In this document: in pieces, positions 20,425 through 29,173 of the stretch
How positions within the stretch are numbered: the first letter of the stretch is position 1
How the letters are laid out: each line of letters starts with the position of its first letter
DNA from: Eubacteriales bacterium OttesenSCG-928-K08
GTDB lineage: Bacteria; Bacillota; Clostridia; Christensenellales; CAG-138
Direction: 5' to 3'
Assembly: GCA_030266105.1 (NCBI GenBank)
Contig: JAJDHH010000004.1
Location: forward strand, 1 to 64,000
Length of the DNA: 64,000 nt
Made by a program: the position numbers and the translations under genes
The notes under the pieces: model-generated
Database searches by the model: none
What the model was told of the DNA's origin: nothing
The model's input: only the letters and a program-made list of their open reading frames with translations

Positions 20425-20436
20425 ATATAGATAATC

Positions 20437-20463
20437 AAAAAAGTGGCCTGCGCCACTTTTTTT
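20437..20463 (+). terminator. Terminator of the ArsR gene
   Basis: AAAAAAGTGGC-ctgc-GCCACTTTTTT: an 11-bp stem with A/T arms, so it should act on both strands. Confidence 0.85.
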
Positions 20464-20497
20464 AACCTACGAATATTTTTCGCTCATTTGAGAAATT

Positions 20498-20521
20498 ATT
20501 AAGGGGCCGCAGCCCCTTAAT
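20498..20521 (-). terminator. Hairpin just past the ygfK stop
   Basis: ATTAAGGGGC-CGCA-GCCCCTTAAT, ten bases past the ygfK stop on the minus strand. It resembles the third hairpin of the family B repeats near the his genes. Confidence 0.6.
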
Positions 20522-20531
20522 GTTGATTATT

Positions 20532-23522
20532 CTACAGCAAATATGAATATTTTTCCTGAACGGCCCAGAGTATCGCTTCGATGTCCTTGGGCAGCCCAAT
20601 CTCGATATCGAGCAGGTTGATTTCACGCACCTCGCCATCGAGCCTTATGCGAATGTGGTTTTCATAATGCACGAGGAAGCCGGAGTTTTCGCTCGCATCC
20701 ATATCCGCCTCGCTGTGGAAAAGCGTAAGCTTTGAGCGGTAGGGCGCATCGTCATATGGGCAGAAAACCGCACAGTTTCCGCATTCGTTGCACATGCGGT
20801 CAATATGGATGATTTGCCTTTGCCCTAAGCCTTCCACCTCAATGGCGATGTTTGCGCGGTTGGGGCAAACCTGCGCGCACACTTCGCAGGATATAGCGCA
20901 GTTAAGGCAGCGCGAGGCTTCGCGCCCGGCGTTTTCATAATCGCCCAGCGTGCCGACATTCTTGCGGCAGGCCTCCGGTTGCGGGTAAGCATTGGGCGGT
21001 ATTGCAAAAGGCATACGCTCGCCGTTTATGCTGTCCGAAACCTTGCGCGCATCGGCAATCGCCTCAACAACTGTTGCGGGGCCTCTGTTTGCATCGCCCA
21101 GCACATATACTCCGGGAATGCCCGTTTCGAGCGTTTGCGGGTTAACGTTTACCTTGCCGTTTTTGCAGTCGATGCCGTTTTGCTCAAAGAAGGCGCAATC
21201 CACACGCTCGCCAACGGCGGCAATAAGCGTATCGCAATCGACAGTTATCTTTTCATCCGTTTCAACGGGGCGGCGGCGGCCGCTTTCATCGGGCGCGCCA
21301 AGCTCCATTTTGCAAAGCGTCAGCTGGCCATCCTTAAGCGATACGGGCGAAACAAGCTCCATAAAGCTCACGCCGTCATTTATCGCAAGCGCCAATTCTT
21401 CGGCGTCTGCAGGCATAAAACGTTTCGTGCGGCGGTATACGATGGATACGCTCTCCACCCCCGGCACGCGTTTAGCTGCGCGCGCGGCATCCATTGCGGT
21501 GTTGCCGCCGCCAACGATGCACACGTTTTTGCCAAGGCTTTCCTGTGTGCCGGCCTTGTAGCGCTCTAAAAACTCGAGCACGGGCATTGCGTTACCTTCC
21601 TCGAGGCGCAGCTGGCCGTGAGACCATGCGCCTGTTGCCAGCAGCACATAATCATAACCCTTTGCCTTTAGCTCGGCAACTGAAGGTGCGGGCGCGCCAA
21701 GCTTAAAGCGCACGCCCATGCGCTCAACAAGCTGCACATCGCGGTCAATCGCGTGGTCGCTTATCCTAAAGCGCGGAATAATGTGGCGCACTACGCCGCC
21801 AAGCTCCTCGCGCTGCTCATATAATGTCACCGGAATACCCTCGCGGCCTAAAAAGAATGCTGCCGCAAGTCCAGCCGGGCCGCCACCAACAACCGCCGCG
21901 CGCTTGCCTGATTTCATCACGGGGGTTTGGGTTTCACCCAGCAGCGCTTCCATGCCGCCGCGCACGGCGTCGGTTTTTGCGTTGCGGATGCGTATGGATT
22001 CCTCATAGTGATCGCGCATGCATTTATCCGCACAGTGGTGGGGGCAAATGCGCCCTGTTATTGAGGGCAGCGGGTTCTTTTCGGTAATCACGCGCATTGC
22101 GTCAAGGTGTTTTCCCTGGCCCACAAGCGCAACATACTCAGGAATATCCTGCCCGATGGGGCAGCCATCCTTACAGGGCGCCGTAAAGCAGTATGTGAGC
22201 GGGAGCTTTTTATCCATCTTGCGCGGGGGAATGGGCTTGATGGGTTTTATGTGGTGGACATCGGTGAGCGCCGATGTTGCCATGCTCTTTACCCGCCCTA
22301 CGCCTACGCCCTCAAACGGGCCAAAATCGTAACCGCGAGTCTTTTCAGCAAGCTGATGGAAGCGGGCGTAACCGCCGGGCTTAAGCGCGGTTGTTGCAAC
22401 GGTGATCGGCCAAATGCCCGCGCCAAAAAGATGCCTTGCGTTAAAAGCATCCACGCCGCCTGCGAAGGATATGCGCATGCGCCCATCAAAAGCGGTGGTG
22501 AAGCGGTTAGCCATTTCGATAGTCAGCGGGTAGAGCGAGCGGCCGCTCATGTACATTTCCTCGCTTGGGAGCTCGCTTGCCTTAACATCAACCGGGAATG
22601 TGTTGGAGAGCTTCAAGCCAAAATCAACATTGGTATCATTCGCAAGCTTCCAAAGCCTCTTGAACATGGGCAGCGCATCCTTAAACTGCAGGTCCTCATT
22701 AAAGTGGCGCTCATCAAAGGCGATGTAATCATAACCCATCTGGTCGAGTATGCTGCGCGCGCTTGTGTAGCCGAGTATTGTGGGGTTGCACTTAACATAT
22801 GTGTGCAGCTTCTTTTCCTCAATGAGGTAGGAGGCGATCTTTTCGATTTCCTGCGGCGGGCAGCCGTGGAGTGTGGAAAGCGTTGCGCTTGAGCAGACAT
22901 TGGGGCTGATGGATTCGATAAACTTTGCGTTAACAAACTCAAAAAGCCGCAGATTGTCGAGCGCCCACTGCTTGCACTCCTTAAATATGGGGGTGTTGGA
23001 GGCATCCTTCATGCCCTCGATAAAGGCATCCACCTTAGGCGAGGTTATGCCCGCGTAATCGTAACCAACGCTCATGTTGAAAACAAAACCATTCTCGCCG
23101 CCAAGCTTAAGCTCGCGCGATAATAGCTTGAGAATAAACCAGGCCTTGACATATTCGTCAAACGCCTGCTGAACGGTCAGCTCTGTGGACCATTCGCAGT
23201 TGTAGCCTTCATCGTCGGTTAGTATGCAGGGCTTGGGCACGCAGGCGGATAGCTCCTCGCCATCCATAATCTGCACGGTTTTAAGCTCAAAAAAGCGTGC
23301 GCCTGCGCAGTATGCCGCCACGATGTTCTGGGCAAGCTGCGTGTGCGGCCCCGCAGCGGGGCCAAATGGGGTTTCGATCTGCTCGTTAAATATCGGCAGA
23401 GCGCGCGCGGGGTCGGCGCAGTAAAAATGCTCAACGCCAAAAACGCTTCCGCTTTCCTGCTGCTCGGTGAGTATCCATTGCATCAGGTTTCCAAAGGGGA
23501 TTGGTGTCATTTTATCAGACAT
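20532..23522 (-). CDS. ygfK: YgfK-type FAD/iron-sulfur oxidoreductase (putative selenate reductase subunit)
   Basis: A 996-residue flavoprotein of the YgfK family. The N-terminal half is a dihydroorotate-dehydrogenase-like barrel (IETPFGPAAGPHTQLAQN). A GltD/DPD-type cysteine-rich segment follows (CFTAPCKDGCP, CPHHCADKC), then an FAD/NAD(P) module with GGGPAG near residue 540 and GGGNTAMDAA. The C-terminus is ferredoxin-like (CLNCAISCEVCAQVCP and CNECGNCAVFCP). The name selenate reductase is historical; the family is now tied to anaerobic purine/urate breakdown together with ssnA. GGAGGAG precedes the ATG. It lies 47 bases after ssnA in the same transcript. The Mo-hydroxylase subunits often found beside it are absent here. 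Confidence 0.92.
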   Translation of the reverse strand: MSDKMTPIPFGNLMQWILTEQQESGSVFGVEHFYCADPARALPIFNEQIETPFGPAAGPHTQLAQNIVAAYCAGARFFELKTVQIMDGEELSACVPKPCILTDDEGYNCEWSTELTVQQAFDEYVKAWFILKLLSRELKLGGENGFVFNMSVGYDYAGITSPKVDAFIEGMKDASNTPIFKECKQWALDNLRLFEFVNAKFIESISPNVCSSATLSTLHGCPPQEIEKIASYLIEEKKLHTYVKCNPTILGYTSARSILDQMGYDYIAFDERHFNEDLQFKDALPMFKRLWKLANDTNVDFGLKLSNTFPVDVKASELPSEEMYMSGRSLYPLTIEMANRFTTAFDGRMRISFAGGVDAFNARHLFGAGIWPITVATTALKPGGYARFHQLAEKTRGYDFGPFEGVGVGRVKSMATSALTDVHHIKPIKPIPPRKMDKKLPLTYCFTAPCKDGCPIGQDIPEYVALVGQGKHLDAMRVITEKNPLPSITGRICPHHCADKCMRDHYEESIRIRNAKTDAVRGGMEALLGETQTPVMKSGKRAAVVGGGPAGLAAAFFLGREGIPVTLYEQREELGGVVRHIIPRFRISDHAIDRDVQLVERMGVRFKLGAPAPSVAELKAKGYDYVLLATGAWSHGQLRLEEGNAMPVLEFLERYKAGTQESLGKNVCIVGGGNTAMDAARAAKRVPGVESVSIVYRRTKRFMPADAEELALAINDGVSFMELVSPVSLKDGQLTLCKMELGAPDESGRRRPVETDEKITVDCDTLIAAVGERVDCAFFEQNGIDCKNGKVNVNPQTLETGIPGVYVLGDANRGPATVVEAIADARKVSDSINGERMPFAIPPNAYPQPEACRKNVGTLGDYENAGREASRCLNCAISCEVCAQVCPNRANIAIEVEGLGQRQIIHIDRMCNECGNCAVFCPYDDAPYRSKLTLFHSEADMDASENSGFLVHYENHIRIRLDGEVREINLLDIEIGLPKDIEAILWAVQEKYSYLL

Positions 23523-23569
23523 TGCTTTGTCTCCTCCAAACGCAATTGTGTAGGGCGGCTACGCGCCGG

Positions 23570-24898
23570 TCAGGAATTGATATTTTTCCAGAACTTTGTT
23601 GTGACTTCGAGCGTTTTTGCGTTGATTTTTTCTTCATCGCAGCAAACAAGCTCACGATCCTTCATTAGTATTTTACCATTACAAACAGTGTTTGTGCACT
23701 GCTTGCCGCTTAAACCAAACAGAATATGCCCATCCGCATTTTGGTCGCTGAAGGGTGTGTAGGTTTTGTAATCGAACACGGCGATATCCGCCGCGGCGCC
23801 GGGGCGGATCACCCCAAGCTCAACGCCAAACTGGCGTGTGGCGATTTGGCTGTTGCCCTTAAAGAGCATGCTGGTGACTTCATTCCAGCCGACATTTGGC
23901 AGGCAGGCATTGTGCCGCTGAATGCAAAGCGCGACCTTGAGGCTCTCGAGCATATCATGCGTGTAGGCATCGGTGCCAAGGCCAAGCAAAATCCCCTTTG
24001 CGAACATTTGCAGCACGGGCGAGCAGCCAACGGCATTGCCCATGTTGCTTTCGGGATTGTTGACAACCATTGTGCCGGTTTGCTTCAAAAGCTCCATTTC
24101 AGCATCGTTTACATGGATGCAATGCCCGGCGATCGTGTCCTCGCCCAATATGCCCATGTCGTGCAGGCGGAAAACCGTGCGCTTGCCATAAGCCTTTAGC
24201 GCGTCGTAAACATCGGCCATGCCTTCTGCAATGTGGATGTGATAACCCACGCCCGGGTTTTCCTGCTGGCATAGCTCAAGGGTTTTGTTTGAGAGTGTAA
24301 ATGAGGCGTGCAGGCCAAACATGGCTTTGACCATGCTGTCGTTTTGCTTTTGTGTGTGGCGGATAAAGTCGGCGTTTTCGCGGATCGCCTCGTTGCATTG
24401 CGCCTCGCCGTTGCGGTCGGAAACCTCATAACAAAGGCTTGTGCGGATCGAAAGCTCACGCGCCACTTCATCAATTGCAAAAAGGCTGCCGGGCGTTTGC
24501 CCATAGCTTGCGTGATGATCGAAAACCGTGGTTACGCCGTTTTTAATGCTGTCGATGTAGGTTTGGTAGGCGCTGTAGCGCGAGCCCTCCACATCAAGCT
24601 GCTTATCGATCTTCCACCACTGGCCATCGAGCACCTCAAGGAAGTTGCTTGGGTTAAAGCCGTTGATGGAAAGCCCGCGCGCAAACGCGCTATATATGTG
24701 GCTGTGCGCGTTTATCAGCCCCGGCATAATCAGGCCGCCCTTTGCGTCGATCCACTCAGCATCCTTATAGCGTTCCTTGAGCGAGGCCGTGCTGCCGACC
24801 TCTTTAACTGTTGAGCCCTCGCATAAAACTGCGCCATTTTCGATGAAAGGCGTTTTAGGGTCCCGTGTGAGCAGCTTGCCGTTGCCAATCAGAAGCAT
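23570..24898 (-). CDS. ssnA: SsnA-type amidohydrolase
   Basis: A metal-dependent aminohydrolase of the chlorohydrolase/guanine-deaminase superfamily, 442 residues. Visible features are the first metal motif (GLINAHSHIYSAFARG), HIHIAEG in the middle, GHCIHVND and the late aspartate in LGLGTDAYTHDM. SsnA and YgfK are neighbours in Escherichia coli and in many Clostridia, within gene sets for anaerobic purine breakdown; the exact substrate here is not shown. The ATG follows GGGAGGA at eight bases. Upstream is a structured leader of about 150 bases with a terminator hairpin, so the pair is probably controlled by attenuation. Confidence 0.92.
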   Translation of the reverse strand: MLLIGNGKLLTRDPKTPFIENGAVLCEGSTVKEVGSTASLKERYKDAEWIDAKGGLIMPGLINAHSHIYSAFARGLSINGFNPSNFLEVLDGQWWKIDKQLDVEGSRYSAYQTYIDSIKNGVTTVFDHHASYGQTPGSLFAIDEVARELSIRTSLCYEVSDRNGEAQCNEAIRENADFIRHTQKQNDSMVKAMFGLHASFTLSNKTLELCQQENPGVGYHIHIAEGMADVYDALKAYGKRTVFRLHDMGILGEDTIAGHCIHVNDAEMELLKQTGTMVVNNPESNMGNAVGCSPVLQMFAKGILLGLGTDAYTHDMLESLKVALCIQRHNACLPNVGWNEVTSMLFKGNSQIATRQFGVELGVIRPGAAADIAVFDYKTYTPFSDQNADGHILFGLSGKQCTNTVCNGKILMKDRELVCCDEEKINAKTLEVTTKFWKNINS

Positions 24899-24960
24899 GT
24901 TAAAAATCCTCCCTTGTACATGTGGTGAATAGTAGTAGTATGTTCCGCTGAAAACTTTAA

Positions 24961-25118
24961 TAAAGAAAAATGAGCATTCCCATCGGTTATGGTTCCGATT
25001 TGGGAAACACTCATCGCAAATCCTCTTTGGGAGAAGCTTGAGTGATAGTTACAGCCCGCGCGCATGGCACTTCCTTGCAGCTATCAGTCAATGAATTTGG
25101 TTGTTGAAAGCTCTTTTC
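24961..25118 (-). ncRNA. Candidate riboswitch/attenuator leader of ssnA-ygfK
   Basis: Read on the minus strand, a promoter is followed by about 105 bases that can fold (GATAG...CTATC arms around a GC-rich core) and then an intrinsic terminator. That terminator pairs ATGAGTGTTTCCC with GGGAATGCTCAT and ATCGG with CCGAT (24970-25014), followed by TTTTTCTTTA. The ssnA ribosome binding site lies about 60 bases beyond. A terminator between promoter and first gene on the coding strand is the hallmark of attenuation. I could not match the core to purine, cobalamin, T-box, THF or ZTP signatures. Confidence 0.55.
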
Positions 25119-25132
25119 GATGCTATTATAAC
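25104..25132 (+). promoter_or_regulatory. Promoter for the GNAT gene
   Basis: TTGAAA (25104-25109), exactly 17 bases, TATAAC (25127-25132). It overlaps the opposite ssnA promoter by its -10 box. Confidence 0.7.
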
Positions 25133-25153
25133 ATAGTGAGGGCCCATCCACAA
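25125..25153 (-). promoter_or_regulatory. Promoter for the ssnA leader
   Basis: On the minus strand: TTGTGG (25148-25153), exactly 17 bases, TATAAT (25125-25130). It shares its -10 hexamer with the plus-strand promoter. Confidence 0.7.
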
Positions 25154-25199
25154 TAGCTTTGAGGGCAAAAACTAAAAAATTTTCATGGAGAAATAAATT

Positions 25200-25655
25200 A
25201 TGTTTGCATCGGAATTTTCATTGGGGCCTGGCGGCGCAAAGGATGCGCTATATATACGCAGGCTTGTTTTTGTGGATGAGCTTGGCCTTGACGAGCAGTT
25301 TGTGTTTGACGATAAGGATGCGTTTTGCGCGCACCTGACTGTGAGGATGGATGGCGAGCCCATCGCTTCGGGCAGGATGGCCTCAAACGAGCGCGGCGTC
25401 AATATCGAATTTATTTGCGTGAAAAAAGACTTTCGCGGCCAGGGTTTTGGCGACATGTGCCTGAGGACGATGCTCAACAAGGCGCAAAGCATGGGCGCAA
25501 CAAACGCATATGTCCATGTGCCTGAGCGTTACAAGGCCTATTACGAGGCGTTTGGCTTCCGTGAATTTGGGCGCGGGCAAAATGAATATGTGAATATGGT
25601 TGTGGAGACCGCGCATGTGGATTGGCACCCGAATTGCGGCGGGCACGGGGGATAA
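25200..25655 (+). CDS. GNAT-family N-acetyltransferase
   Basis: A 151-residue acyl-CoA-dependent acetyltransferase of the GNAT fold. Motif A, which binds acetyl-CoA pyrophosphate, is visible as CVKKDFRGQGFGDMCLRTML. The preceding strand (GRMASNERGVNIEFI) and the motif B region (HVPERYKAYYEAFGF) fit the family. The acceptor substrate cannot be read from the sequence. GGAG lies upstream of the ATG. It is divergent from ssnA with overlapping promoters, so the two could be switched against each other. Confidence 0.88.
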   Translation: MFASEFSLGPGGAKDALYIRRLVFVDELGLDEQFVFDDKDAFCAHLTVRMDGEPIASGRMASNERGVNIEFICVKKDFRGQGFGDMCLRTMLNKAQSMGATNAYVHVPERYKAYYEAFGFREFGRGQNEYVNMVVETAHVDWHPNCGGHGG

Positions 25656-25735
25656 TCTGCGTCATCACAAAAAGTTTAAGTTTTTAGCCGCCGCTGCGCC
25701 TACACGAAAAGCGCGGGGTATGGTATATTAGTCTT

Positions 25736-26413
25736 GTGAAACAATCAAAGCAGTTTTTAATATTTTGCCGCCCGCTTATTTGGGCGCTCATTCTTTTGCT
25801 TTTTGCGGCGGGTCTTTGCGGCTGCCTGCGGCAAAATGAAATTGTGCCTGAGCCAACTATAACACCGCAGCTAACGCCGGTGACGCCTGCGCCCACGCCT
25901 GAGCCCACCCCGTTAGCAAGGGTGATTAGCGAGGTGCCGATTTCTTTTTTAAGAACCTACCCCGTTAAGATTATGTTTCCGGGTTATGGTGTTGAGAGTG
26001 AGCTTTTGCCCATGGGGGTGGATTATGAAAACGCCATCGACACCCCGGACGATGCGCTTGTCGCGGGCTGGTTCTGCTATTTTTCAGCGCCCGATGAGGA
26101 GGGCAACTGCATAATGAACGGGCACGACCGCTGGAAGGGCGTGGATGGCCACTTTGCCGTGCTCAAAAAAATGGCCGTGGGCGATGAGGTGCAGGTGCTT
26201 TTAGAGGATGGGCGTTTGGTGCGCTACGAGGTGGAGGTTCTTGAAGAATACCGCGTGGATGATCACCCTGAGGAGCTTGTGGCGCGCGGCGGCGAAACGC
26301 GGCTCACGCTTATCACCTGCAAGGGTGATTATGATGTGCTGCTTGGCACATCAAGAACGCGGGTTGTGGCGGTGTGCAGGCGCACGGGCATAGATGAGGC
26401 GGCAAATGGCTGA
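25736..26413 (+). CDS. Sortase-family transpeptidase with lipoprotein-like signal
   Basis: A sortase-fold cysteine transpeptidase, 225 residues. The catalytic triad is visible: His130 in CIMNGHDRW, Cys195 in TLITCKGD and Arg207 or Arg209 in TSRTRV. The N-terminus is a hydrophobic segment ending LCGC, a plausible lipobox, then a Pro/Thr-rich stalk (TPAPTPEPTP). Sortases are normally held by a transmembrane helix, so lipid anchoring would be unusual. The start is GTG. It lies 78 bases before a second sortase. No LPXTG protein is encoded in the window, so the substrate is unknown. Confidence 0.85.
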   Translation: MKQSKQFLIFCRPLIWALILLLFAAGLCGCLRQNEIVPEPTITPQLTPVTPAPTPEPTPLARVISEVPISFLRTYPVKIMFPGYGVESELLPMGVDYENAIDTPDDALVAGWFCYFSAPDEEGNCIMNGHDRWKGVDGHFAVLKKMAVGDEVQVLLEDGRLVRYEVEVLEEYRVDDHPEELVARGGETRLTLITCKGDYDVLLGTSRTRVVAVCRRTGIDEAANG

Positions 26414-26490
26414 TGTGATTGTGTTTACGCTTTGCTAAAGCAGGTTAATAAAGTAAGAGAGGCCCAAAATATAGTTTAAGGAAAAGGAAA

Positions 26491-27279
26491 TTGAGTCAGG
26501 TGCAAACGGCGGCAAAGCTGCCGGCGGAAAAAAAGCATAAAGGCAAAAATTGGTATAAACTGACCCGGGTGCTCTGGGTTGTTAACTATGCTTTGATGGT
26601 TGTGACGCTCGTTGTTGCATCCCTTATAATGGTGCGCCAGAACACCATCCCCAAGGATATTGAGTATGTCGCGCCGCCATCAAAAGTGCAGGCGCCAACG
26701 CTGCCCGGTGAGGATGGGGAGCCGCCAAACCCCTTCCTTGCGATGCTCCCGCCATTGGATAAAGAATACGATAAGGATAAACCCATTGGCACGCTACTGT
26801 TCATCGGCTCGCAGCAGGCGAGCGAGGTTTATCCTGTAGATATTAAACGCAACGGAACGATAGGAACAATGCCCTCAGCGACAAAATCCGCATGGTATGA
26901 AAAGAGCGCCTTCCCCGGGCAGGCGGGCAATTGCGTTATGAACGGGCATGTGAGCTACAAAAAGCAAAAGGGCATTTTCTCATACCTGAAGCAGATTGAG
27001 GTTGGCGAGGAAATTGTTTTCCACAGCCTTATTGAAGGTTACGACTATTATGTTTATTATGAGGTGGAGAGCGTTGAGGAGCACCCATACAACGACTATC
27101 CCGCACAGCTTATCGCGCTTGGCGGGGAGGACAGGCTCACGCTGATCACATGCCTGGGCGATTTTAACCGCAGGATCGGCACATCCGAAACCCGCGTTGT
27201 GGCGATTTGCAGGCCAATCGCCAGCTTTAACGCAAATGAGAGCGCGGATGCGGCTTTTGCTCAGGAGTCGGAAGCTTAA
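26491..27279 (+). CDS. Sortase-family transpeptidase, membrane-anchored
   Basis: A second sortase, 262 residues. A basic cytoplasmic N-terminus is followed by one membrane helix (VLWVVNYALMVVTLVVASLIMV) and a catalytic domain with His153 in CVMNGHVSY, Cys221 in TLITCLGD and Arg235 in TSETRVV. The catalytic domain resembles its neighbour, which suggests an old tandem duplication. The start is TTG with AAGGAAAAGGAAA upstream. The YesM-like kinase begins 36 bases later, so the three genes probably form one transcript. Confidence 0.88.
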   Translation: MSQVQTAAKLPAEKKHKGKNWYKLTRVLWVVNYALMVVTLVVASLIMVRQNTIPKDIEYVAPPSKVQAPTLPGEDGEPPNPFLAMLPPLDKEYDKDKPIGTLLFIGSQQASEVYPVDIKRNGTIGTMPSATKSAWYEKSAFPGQAGNCVMNGHVSYKKQKGIFSYLKQIEVGEEIVFHSLIEGYDYYVYYEVESVEEHPYNDYPAQLIALGGEDRLTLITCLGDFNRRIGTSETRVVAICRPIASFNANESADAAFAQESEA

Positions 27280-27315
27280 CACATTAGAATAGTAACCAAT
27301 CAGGAGGGCGGGCCA

Positions 27316-29046
27316 ATGGTCAGTCAGGTGCAAAAAAAGAAAGGCACTTCGCTTAAGTGGGGCCTAATTGGGCTGATTTGCGCTTGTTGGATAATGCCTA
27401 TAGTTTTGATACTGCTAATTTCCAGCGCCATGATAAGGAGCAACCTTGAGCGGCAGATTGCGGATGTCGTTTCAGCGAGCGCTCAAAACGCAATCGAGCT
27501 TTCGCAGCGGCGCATCGAAAGCATAATGGAGGCCTCCAAAAAAACCTCCTATGATACCACAATTCGTGATGCTTACAATAAATATCAAAAAGATGGCGAT
27601 CATGTCATGCTTTATGATACCGTCACAAAATATCTTTTGAACCAATATCGTTATGAGGATCATTTTAAGGCATCCTGCCTGTTTTTTGTGGATCAGCCGG
27701 ATGTGACTTATTATGTGCCGCAGCGCGCTTATGCAGGCGCTGTTAACATGTCCTATATTTATCGCGAGCAGGTGCAGCCCGTTGTGCTGGAGCTTTATAA
27801 AAGCATGGGCACGGAAATCCGCTTTTTTACCGTTGAGGACGATGTATATATGATCCGCAACATTGTGGACAGGAACTATAAAACATACGCCGTGTTTGTA
27901 AACGAGCTTAGCACGGATGCTATTTTCCAAAATCTGTCGAGCGTTGTGTGGCTTGAAACCGTTGCCGTTGGGCTTGATAATGTTGTGACCGGCCTTGCCG
28001 ATTATGATCGCTCATTGTTTTACAACACCGAATATGAGCAATATGATAAGCAGACGGGGCGCTACACAATCAACACGGTTCGCCGTGTGGAGGGGCACAC
28101 CGTTTGGTATTCGCTCGTTTCAAACGGCACGCAGCTTCTTGATGAAATGCCAGATTTTAGAAGGATAGCACTTTTGATTGTGCTTTTAAGCGTACCCTTG
28201 CTCATTTTGATGATCGGCATGTTCACCCGCCATGTGACCCGTCCTGTGGAAATGCTCATTGGCGCATCGCGCAGGGTGACCGAAGGTGAAATGGGCTACC
28301 AAATGGAAAAGCTGCCCTCAAGCCGCGAATTTCATTCGCTGACGGAGCAGTTTAACCTGATGTCCTCAAGGCTTAAGCAGCAGTTTGAGCGGATTTTTAT
28401 GGAGCAGCGCGCTTTGCAGGATTCGCGGATTAAAGCGCTGCAATCCCAAATCAACCCGCACTTTTTGAACAATACGCTGGAAATTATAAATTGGGAAGCG
28501 CGCATGTGCGGCAACAAAAACATTTCGGATATGATCGAAGCGCTTTCCACAATGCTAAACGCCGCCATGGCAAGGGACGATCAGCCGACGGTGCCGCTTG
28601 AAGAAGAGCTTGCGTATGTGGATGCCTACCTTTACATAATAGCCATGCGTTATGGCAAGCGCCTTAAGGTGGAACGCGAGCTTGATGAAAGCTTGCTGGG
28701 CGCGATGGTGCCAAGGCTGATTATGCAGCCCATCGTGGAAAATGCGATTGAGCATGGTGTTGCCTCACACTCAAGCGGGGCGATCGTGCTGCGCGTTTAT
28801 AGCGAGAACGGCCTTTTGTGCCTTGAGGTTGAAAACGACAGCCCGCTTGAAGCTGCCGATGAGCAGGCGATAAACGAGCTGCTTGACTGGAGCGGCGGGG
28901 CTTATTCGCAGGAGCAAAGCCCGGGCAGCATTGGCATACGCAATGTGAATGAGCGCATTAAGATATTATATGGGCCGGATTGTGGTTTGAGCGTTTCAAG
29001 CAGTGAAATGGGCACGCTTGCCAAGATTGTGTTGCCGGATCAATAA
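27316..29046 (+). CDS. YesM-type sensor histidine kinase without adjacent regulator
   Basis: A 576-residue membrane sensor kinase of the His_kinase/YesM group. An N-terminal membrane helix, an extracellular sensor domain of about 240 residues and a second helix (ALLIVLLSVPLLILMIGMF) lead to a HAMP domain, the phospho-acceptor motif QSQINPHFLNNTLEIINW (His382) and an ATPase domain (PIVENAIEHGV, SIGIRNVNERI). Members usually pair with a YesN-type AraC response regulator encoded next door; here the next gene is on the other strand and unrelated. GGAGGG precedes the ATG. Its place after two sortases hints at a cell-surface signal. Confidence 0.9.
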   Translation: MVSQVQKKKGTSLKWGLIGLICACWIMPIVLILLISSAMIRSNLERQIADVVSASAQNAIELSQRRIESIMEASKKTSYDTTIRDAYNKYQKDGDHVMLYDTVTKYLLNQYRYEDHFKASCLFFVDQPDVTYYVPQRAYAGAVNMSYIYREQVQPVVLELYKSMGTEIRFFTVEDDVYMIRNIVDRNYKTYAVFVNELSTDAIFQNLSSVVWLETVAVGLDNVVTGLADYDRSLFYNTEYEQYDKQTGRYTINTVRRVEGHTVWYSLVSNGTQLLDEMPDFRRIALLIVLLSVPLLILMIGMFTRHVTRPVEMLIGASRRVTEGEMGYQMEKLPSSREFHSLTEQFNLMSSRLKQQFERIFMEQRALQDSRIKALQSQINPHFLNNTLEIINWEARMCGNKNISDMIEALSTMLNAAMARDDQPTVPLEEELAYVDAYLYIIAMRYGKRLKVERELDESLLGAMVPRLIMQPIVENAIEHGVASHSSGAIVLRVYSENGLLCLEVENDSPLEAADEQAINELLDWSGGAYSQEQSPGSIGIRNVNERIKILYGPDCGLSVSSSEMGTLAKIVLPDQ

Positions 29047-29083
29047 ACAATTGAGGCATTTGCGATTTTTTCCTACAAAGGAT

Positions 29084-29158
29084 GGGGGCGTCGGGGGAAA
29101 CGTAGTTTCCCCGACTTAGAATAAAAAGATTCTTCGTCGATCCCGGAGGGATCGATAC
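29084..29158. repeat. Family A intergenic repeat, copy 1
   Basis: Hairpin GTCGGGGGAAAC-GTA-GTTTCCCCGAC (29090-29115), an A-rich linker, then the conserved stem-loop TTCGTCGATCCC-GGA-GGGATCGATAC (stem 29137-29155). Copies 2 and 3 lie at 33571-33726 and 61749-61816. It begins 15 bases past the stop of the minus-strand alaX-like gene. Confidence 0.7.
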
Positions 29159-29173
29159 CCTGTTTAACCGCAT

